A DNA stretch of 64,000 nucleotides. Origin: Leptasterias polaris (taxonomy: Eukaryota > Echinodermata > Asteroidea > Forcipulatida > Asteriidae). The notes beneath the pieces were generated by a model. The model searched no databases, was not told where the DNA came from, and saw only the letters and a program-made list of their open reading frames with translations. Where the stretch lies: NCBI GenBank assembly GCA_037783415.1, contig JAZGTN010000164.1:558001-622000 (forward strand). Reading direction: 5' to 3'. A program made the position numbers and the translations under genes. Below, in pieces: positions 33,101-42,100 of the stretch (positions within the stretch are counted from its first letter, which is position 1; every line of letters begins with the position of its first letter).

Positions 33101-36100
33101 ATTGTGCATAGTATACAATCCTTGCACATAACTTTTACGGAGCAGGAATATGCAATACTGATACATGTACATTATGTGCATCGCTTTGCATGTATTTGCA
33201 TTTTTATGCATTGCGCACCATATTGACAAGCCCTGGAGTTGCATTGTATTAGAGCTCACAGGTTTTTGTCCATCATCAGAACTATGTTTCCTTCATGCAG
33301 ATGTCAGTTATTCCCAACTGGGATGTCAGACAACTTGTCAGCTGATTTAAGTGCCATTGGAAACAAAAAGACTACTCTTTCAGCGCCCGCTATTTTTTTA
33401 CTTTTTAAACCTAAAGTGCCCAGCTTTTTAAGCTTTACAAAATTCTGTATTAGAAAACAAAATGTCTTTCTCAACAAACAAAATGTATCTTGCTGATTTG
33501 CGTTGCCTTGGTCAATAGTTGCCCAAAGTCAATAGTATTTATTGAGTGATATTACCCTTTCGTGATAACATCCTACATTATGGGTCCCATGTGTACAATT
33601 GATTGACGACACTTTTTGAGTAAACAAAATAGATCTTGCGTGTACGATATTGGCACTTTCGGAACACATAAAATAGATCGTACATGTACGACCTTGGCAC
33701 TGAAAGTGTGAACAAAGGTTTTTTTGGTTTTTTGTTTTTTTATATATTTTTTATCTGTGTTACTTTTAAATAGATTCCTGTTTTTCTGTCCATTACACAG
33801 TTTTTTGCCTGCAGTTCAAAAAAGTTTTGTTATAGACGATGTGACCTCTGACGTCATTTGAAAATCATAACATGATGCGCGCGCATGTCGCCGGGCAAAA
33901 CCTTTGTGTACTTGACAGCCAGCTAGAAAGTACACGCAATATTACCATGACTACGCGTCTTTTTGCCCGGCGGAACATGACTTGGACAACAGACTTGTCA
34001 ACAGAGGGCGGTTTGAATGTAAACAGAGGTCACATCGTCTATATCGTCTATATATCATGTAAAATGGGGTTTGTTAACCTTTTTTCATCAATGGGTATAT
34101 GTTCTTGTAAAAACAGAATGACATTACATGACATCAATATGTACAAAGGGTACTATTTTTTATACCAAAATTTGTTTCCTTTACAACAAAATTTCATAAA
34201 GAACAGCCAACATGAGACAAACTATTGTTTGTATTGTTTTACCCAAGGAGAGAAGGCAGGAGTGAATGCCAGCTATGAGCATTGTCAGGAGCTATTGATT
34301 GCATCACAACAAGAAACCAGTGAGCTGAAAGGGCAGCTTCAGTCAGCTCATGTACAGATACAAGCCCTCAATGCTGCCAAACATCAGGTCAGACTAAAAA
34401 GAATCATGTCCAAATTCCTGATTTAGATCTTGGGTGTGTTCTGGTTGCGTAAACATTTGTGCTACCATTTTCAAAATGTGCGTCATGCTAACAATTTGAA
34501 CCGGAATGCGTTGTGTTCGCACGTTCGCTTTAATCAATCATGCTGCAGTATCAATCACTGTGTTGGGTGATAATCTGTTGGCTGCTTTTAAAAATAAAAT
34601 GAAATAGTTTCCTTACAATTTACAAATTACTACAACCAATCTGATTTGTTTAAGGTAAGATTTAGGTCACATTAGTCTTATATTCACTGCTTATTTACTG
34701 CTTTTGCGCTGTTTTCCACCATAATTTTTTAGTAGGTGAACATAGCTAACACCTCTTCAGAGTGTTTGCTGAATTTTGCGAACTTTGAAAACATAAGCTT
34801 GTTGGCAAACCTTTGCATTGTTAACTTGAGTGGAACGCATCCCTGATTTCATGGTTAGAAAACACTGAAAACAAACCAGTCTATTCTTGGTATGGTGCTA
34901 TGCATGGCAATGGACTTTTCCTGTGAAATATTTGAGTTGCACATCGTGTGTGCGCATTAACACTACTGATCTACAAAGTGAGGAAACATGGTGCCTTTTT
35001 GTATGGGACTGACCATGGCGTACTTGTGCGTCTGCGTAATGCACAACTCATGGCATTTGCCGACCAATAATGTCTGTACGCATGCGTGAATGTAATTAGC
35101 ATATGTAACCCAACATAACACTTTGCATGGGTGGTTTGGTTATTCAGTTATGAAATCAACAAAACCATGTGTAAGTTTTACAGGATTTAGCATAGAAATA
35201 ATAAAAACCCTAAACTGAAATTGACTGTCCAGAATACACCGATCCATTAAGCCACACCCATTTCTCATTGACCAATCACAACCGCGAAATCTGATCACCA
35301 TTTGAGCCGTTTGGTGATCTTTGCACTAATTGTGATCGGGTTTCGCAGCTGTGATTGGTCAACTCGTAAGGAGGCGGGGCTTAATGGATCGATCTATTCA
35401 TATCTCACAGGTAGAAGAGAAGCTTCAATCAACCGAGGTTGCCATAGAAAGCTTGTCCAGCCAGCTGACTGTGCTGCAGCGGTCACAACCTCTAGCCAAG
35501 GCCAGAGATCAGCAGGACGGACTGCTAAAGAATCTTCAGCAACGATATGACCAGGAGTTGATGAGACTGAAGGAGAAGGTGGACAGTAGTCAAGGGACCT
35601 TAGAAGATAAGGTTAGTTTGTTATCTGAAGAAAAAGTGTGAAGGAGTCATCATCAGTGTTTGGTTGAAGGGGTTTACCTGATCTCCTGGGTGCATAAGAA
35701 ACTTTGCTACATTTGGGAATAGTTGATGTCATGAAATACCTTGCTGATCATGACCATGTAATGAACACATTGGGAACATTGGTTTGTCATGAAATTGCTG
35801 CAGGTTTGTTTCATAACATACATCTAGAGTATTTGAAATGATTATCAGTCGAGCACTTACTACAAATAATATGCTTGTTATATTCAATGTAGTTTTGCGA
35901 TATATAGTCTATGTCTGAAGCTGTCAAGTGTTGCAAAGTCAGACGAGCAGGTTAAGCTAGAACGGAAAATTAGCATCTTTATTTGAGTACACCGTGACGT
36001 TATTCTGCAGTTAAATCAAACTGATAGTTTCCTTCACAAGCAGTCAAATTTAGATGTATAACTATAAGATTGGCAAATGAGACAAGGATATAACAACTTA

Positions 36101-39100
36101 GTTGCCCTTATTTGATTCCATAGAGTAATGAGATTGCTAGTCTTCATCACAAGCTGTCTAGTGTTACCAAGTCAGCCGAACAGCAGAGACTTGAACAGGG
36201 TAATACCATCAACACATTGACCAACCAACTACAACAAAGCCAGAAACAATGCAGAGACTTACTTGAGACAGGTAGGAGGAAAAAAGGTTTGTTGTTTTTC
36301 TTTTGGCCAGAATGGATCTAGAGGCCAAGCGAATCTAGTGGCCCAGACTCGTTCTGGTATTGACAGAGTGTGGGTTCGGGTCCTGGTAGTATTTAATTCA
36401 GCATGACCAAAGTAAGGCTGTTAGGGTAATATCTAGAGTCAGATCCCCTTTTGGTCTAGCTAAACCAGTTTCCATTATTGCATAGGGAGCAAGACAAACA
36501 TTGGCCTTCTAACCTTCCCAATGTTTTCAGTGTTTTTAGCTTCCACTGAAGGCTAATGATACTTCACCTGTTTCCATGTGTTTGATTTCCTTTAATTGTT
36601 GACTCAGGATCACTTCAAGAGATTAACCTCCTGCGTGTGCAGCTCCAGCAAGTTGAAGCAGCTCGTATCTTCAGTGAAGATATGACTGCAGCATTACAGG
36701 TAGGAAAAGTAACTTACTTAGCTTTACTTCTTTAAAGGGGGGCTTCCAAAGTCAAGTTCAGTTTTGTGATGCACTCATTTGCCAATAGATATATTGCTTA
36801 TGAAAGTGGGAACAAAATTGCTAGTCTCTCACCTTATGTTAAAAATGTGTAAAGTGTCATTTTATTTGATACTTTTTCAGATTGAAATTTAAACATTTAA
36901 ATCATTAGACTTCAATAACAAATAGGTCTGTACATTCCGAAGAAGAAGTTTTTATCCAGTCTTAAGGTCAAATTCAGTGCTTTTTTGAGTATCATCAAAT
37001 TTCAGGGAGGTACAGACCATATATTTGAAATGTGACATCATAGAACGTTTTTTTATTTTTTATTGATTTTTATTTTTTTGGGGGGGTGGTTTTGACAAAA
37101 ACTGCACTTGAAGGATATCAAACACAGTCGGTGTTCTGCATCATTATGTCATGCTGACCTGTCAGAGAAATTGTGAAAATCAATGAGCAAGACACCTTAT
37201 TTGCATAAAAGGAAAAAATACATTGATTTTGTACAAAACCTTCTGTTGTGAGCACTCCAGCAATTGCAGTGCAGTGTGCACCACTTGCGCATTTTCCCGA
37301 TTGGTCTACACATATATATCTTTTCTGCATGATTTGGTATGCTTTATTTATCTCTGGAATAAAGGAGGAGTTATCTGAACTGAAGGAGCAACTTCAGATG
37401 TATGAGTCTGCCATGGAGTTGGGTGTAACATCTGCTAAGTCACCTGAATCCACACAGAATGCCAAGTCATTTGCCGTCAGGAATCTAGCCAAGTCTGATT
37501 GGAAAACTCCTCAAATTCAACGGTACAAAAGTGTTTGACTCAAACTAGCCATAGCCTTGTCCATAGCCACTGTTTCTTATGTAGTCAAAAGCCATCTCTC
37601 AATTGAGGCTGTGGCTCTTGGCTTAAGGGAGAATGTTGAACTTTAGACATATCCTGTGATCTATGCATAATTGTGGACTAAGATAAAGCAAACCTCAGCC
37701 TGAGCTTACAGAACCTTGTATCATACATAAAATATACAACAAATGTTAGAATTTAAACTGTGATTTTGTTTACATGTTAAACTGTTCATGTTGCTGATAG
37801 TGTATTGGGTATCAAAAGTGCACAAATACAAAATATGTTTTTTTTAAAAGGTATAACGCACAAATTCTATTATCTTCTTGATAAACAACAAGCATAAGAT
37901 GGGCAGATTAAAAGAGATGCTAAATTGTTCCTGTGTCTATTGATATATTTGTTTTTCTGATAATTTCCCTCAGGCCATCCACAGACCCTGGCTCCAACAT
38001 GACCCCAGATGATCTCGTTAGAGGCTTAAGAAAAGAGCTAGAACGATCGTTACAGAGTAACCGAACAAAGAGGGGTCAGGTTGCTAAACTACAGAGTGAT
38101 CTCAAAGCATCTAAGGCTGAAATAGAGACTATGAAGAACAAAGTGCTGGAGTCCAAGACTACTGGCAAAGACACAGAGGTAAAACAAAACCACCTCAGCT
38201 TACAACTTGAAGTGAACATTACATCTGAAAGATTTTAAATATACTTCATAATTCATTTCACTGAGCAGGGGCTGACAAATCCTAATGCCTGATGCCTGGG
38301 ATACTCAACATCTGGCATCAGGCTACTGCTTGTGTCAGAGGCCAAGTGCGACAGAAAACCCTTATTTTCATCATTGGGCACAATGTCAAATGGAAATGAA
38401 ACTAATCATGGGAGTAATTTAGCCTGTGACAGTTACATGGTTAACACTGATGGTTAACATAACAATTGTCCGGTTACATGTTTACATTTCTACAGTTCAG
38501 ATAACCATAAAAAACTTCACTCAAACAGACCATGAACCGCAGACCACATTGCGATCAAAAGGGCCACAAACTGCAGACCACTATGTAATCAGGATGTACA
38601 CTATGCACAAATCCAAACGAAAAACACGTGGTCTTTTCTCTGTGCACGCACACAACAGGCAGTCACATCATTTCCAATAATTTACAGGCTGGTAGTCCTT
38701 GTTATCTCACTACTTGGCATGCTAACTTCCAGGCAAGAACCATCGAACCCTAGCCAGCGCTTTTATAACTCTACAATTGAATGAGAGCATGCCCTCTGTT
38801 GGTGAGATATACCAGCACATTTTGTAATAGTATAGAAAAGCCTTGAGACCTAAGACTATAATTATCTGCGCATGCTCGGTAAACATGTTATAGTAAATTT
38901 GAATAAGTATCATGGCTGCTGCACCCGCTACATCATGGTTGTCCCTGGTGCACCCGCTACATCATGGTTGTCCCTGGTGCACCCGCTACATCATGGTTGT
39001 CCCTGGTGCACCCGCTACATCATGGTTGTCCCTGGTGCGCCCGCTACATCATGGTTGTCCCTGGTGCGCTCGCTACATCATGGTTGTCCCTGGTGCGCCC

Positions 39101-42100
39101 GCTACATCATGGTTGTCCCTGGTGCACCCGCTACATCATGGTTGTCCCTGGTGCACCCGCTACATCATGGTTGTCCCTGGTGCGCTCGCTACATCATGGT
39201 TGTCCCTGGTGCGCTCGCTACATCATGGTTGTCCCTGGTGCGCTCGTTAAGTATCATGGCTGCTGCACCCGCTACATCATGGTTGTCCCTGGTGCGCTCG
39301 TTAAGTATCATGGCTGCTGCGCCCGCTACATCATGGTTGTCCCTGGTGCGCTCGTTAAGTATCATGGCTGCTGCACCCGCTACATCATGGTTGTCCCTGG
39401 TGCGCTCGCTAAAGCAGTAGTTATATAGACAGCTTGGTCGGTGGAGCACAAACAAACTTTTGCTTGTTTATGAAAAACTGCAGAATGTGTTGACAATAAT
39501 ATCAGCTCACAATGACTCCCATTAAGAGGAAGAAACGACCTCCATGCTTTAGCCTAATTCTTACTACATGTATGTAGCCGCATGGTTAAGTGTTTTGTCA
39601 CGGTCGTTTTTTTAATTATATGCAGTGCTTATTACACATCAGAGAAAGTAACTGATATGTAGATGTGTATCTTGGGGTTTGTAGCGCCTTGGTCTTTCAA
39701 TACACCGATCCAGAAGGCCACGCCCACCACAGCAACTGCCTAGCACCGACCAAACGTGTCGCGTGTCTGTCATGTTGTACACACAGCCAGACGAGTATTT
39801 GGCCAACCGCACGCACTAACCCAGCGGATACACGTTTCTCTGTTCGACCTCGGCTTTGGAAATGGCCAACAATATACATTCCCTCTCTTGTCAGGGTATC
39901 GGGAGTCATAATTACAATTAGGATACGAACATTGCTTGACCATGGTTAAGGATAAAAATCAAGTTCATAAAAGAATTGCCTTGAACAAATGACACAAATG
40001 CAAATTCAACAAAACTTGTGTAGTAAACAATACAAACAAATTAGAATTTTGTCAGACAAAATGGCGGTAATTTGTCGTACCTTAAATCATGCATTGTGAT
40101 TGGTCGAATTGTCAAGGCCGGGCGTGGCCTACTGGATCGGTGTATTAAGGCTAAGATTCATTTTGTACTCATCAGGTGAGATTGAAGGTGCTAGAAGCTC
40201 AACTTCAGACGTCCAAATCCATGTCATCGACCGACAACCCTCAGTCATCAATGTCTGCTAAATCATCCAAAGACCTCCTTGAGCAGATTGATCAACTTCA
40301 ATCTGAAAAGGAGAGCAATGCAACAATGTTGGAAGAGCTGAGGTCAGAGGTCAGTCATCTCAAGGAGCTGAACGCAGACTTGAAAAGGCAGATGGCTGAG
40401 ATGGTAGCTGACTGGGATAAAGATAAGAAAATTGACTTGGATAGGTAAGAGTTGACAGATGTGTTTAACAATTACAAATCAAACACACAGTTCATGTTTT
40501 GATATTAATTGATTTTTAATCTTGTCAGCAGCTGTCTGAAGCTGTGTTTTCTTGTTACAACATTTCCTTATAATAGAACTGTGCACTAATGACGTCACTT
40601 TTGCTTAAAATACCAGGCTGTCAGACAAACATTTCACCACTTACGCAATCACTGCATAATCAAAATACCAAACTGCACCAGTAGTATAGTTAGTACCTGC
40701 GAGTAAACATAAAACTTGGACATGTATGCGAGCGTATGTTAGTGAATTTGGACCTGTTTGTCTGAGATCCGGTCACTTGGCTTCTATTTTAAGCATTAGT
40801 GCAGAGTGCTATTATTGAGTTGTCTCCAGTGTCCATCTTTTAAGTTGCCCTGAAATTGTCTTTCATGCTGTACTCATTAGTCATCCAAAACACTATAGAT
40901 AATTTTTAGTTAGTTGAAGTCTTGTGTGGAAATATTAAACAAGAACTCGTTATTAAGCTCAATAATGTCTCTTTTATGACCAAGGCATTTTTGTATTCAA
41001 AGCATATTTGTTTTATTTTAAAGCCCTGTTCAAATTTGAATATAGGGAAGAGTGACTCAGAGGGTCTGCTTATTTCTGTTCCCTTATTGTCACTATTTCT
41101 TCAATGCAACTTTTGATTTGTGAAATATCTATAGAGTTCAGAGGACATGTCTACAACTCCATGAGGACTCCTCTAGGAATCTGAGAGAACAGATGGTGAC
41201 CGAGTTTCAATCTGAGAGAGACATGCTGAAAGAAGCACACCAACATCAGATACAGGAGCTAAGGTACCAGACAGCTGACTCAAAATGCATCCATTATGTC
41301 TAAATAAGATTTGAATCTCCATGTCCCCTCTTACAGGGATGAGAAGCTTCCCACTTTTGTTGGAAATCTGACCTTACGATTATGAAAAGTTATTTCAAAT
41401 TTTAGTTCGGATTTTCCACATTGGATGTTTTATTTTTAGAAATCCAACTTCTGTCTCTTTATTTTTTAATGTAACATCAAAGTATATTGTGTTAATAAAT
41501 GGTCGGAATAAAGGGCCGCCAAACCTAACTATTGCAATCACGATGTACTCAACCCACACGTACACACACTCACTTGCTCCGAGCATAGATAACCGAACTA
41601 CACACAAACTTGTTCACATCGTTCCAATAAATGGGTTGTTAGTCTTTGTTATGTCACTATTTTGAATGCAAGCTAAGGCAAGAACCATCATACACCAGCG
41701 GGCGCTTTCATAACAACGCCATGGAATGAGGCCATACAACCTCTTTTGGCGAAATCTAATAATGCATTAATTGTGCGGTAACAAAAGAAAAGTTGGAAAT
41801 GACTCAATAACTAAGACTATTTATTGGCACATGCTCTATCAAAACAAAATCCCAACAGTTTTAAGAAGTGTAGCCGCTGATGCGAACATCTATGTACAGA
41901 TTCAGTGTCAAATTGTTTTCTTTCTTAGTTCTTTTTTCTTTCTTTCTTTTTTTTCTTAATTTTTTTTTGTATTTACTTTTATTTACTTAATTATTTGTTC
42001 ACAGGATTGCACAAAATTTGAAATGCTGTGATGAAGACACAATGTTTTGAACACATTGCGTATCGTGTTGAGTTATATAAAAGAAATTTTGGTGAACTCA

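Noticed and set aside
33872..34426. 184-codon plus-strand ORF starting MMRAHVAGQN
   Set aside because: Its first half is MITE sequence, repeated inverted near 11.3-11.5 kb; only the part after 34248 is coding, and it belongs to CEP152.
35892..35988. Considered as a second functional CEP152 exon
   Set aside because: In-frame TGA before any good donor; kept as a decayed duplicate instead.
10739..37090. Poly-G and T-then-G runs (10739, 20565, 22148, 27353, 37080) as G-quadruplex signals
   Set aside because: Single homopolymer runs only; lengths unreliable and no spaced G-tract pattern.
38872..39455. 182-, 154-, 112- and 88-codon ORFs over the 29-bp minisatellite
   Set aside because: The same peptide register appears in successive frames because 29 is not divisible by three; purely a repeat artefact.
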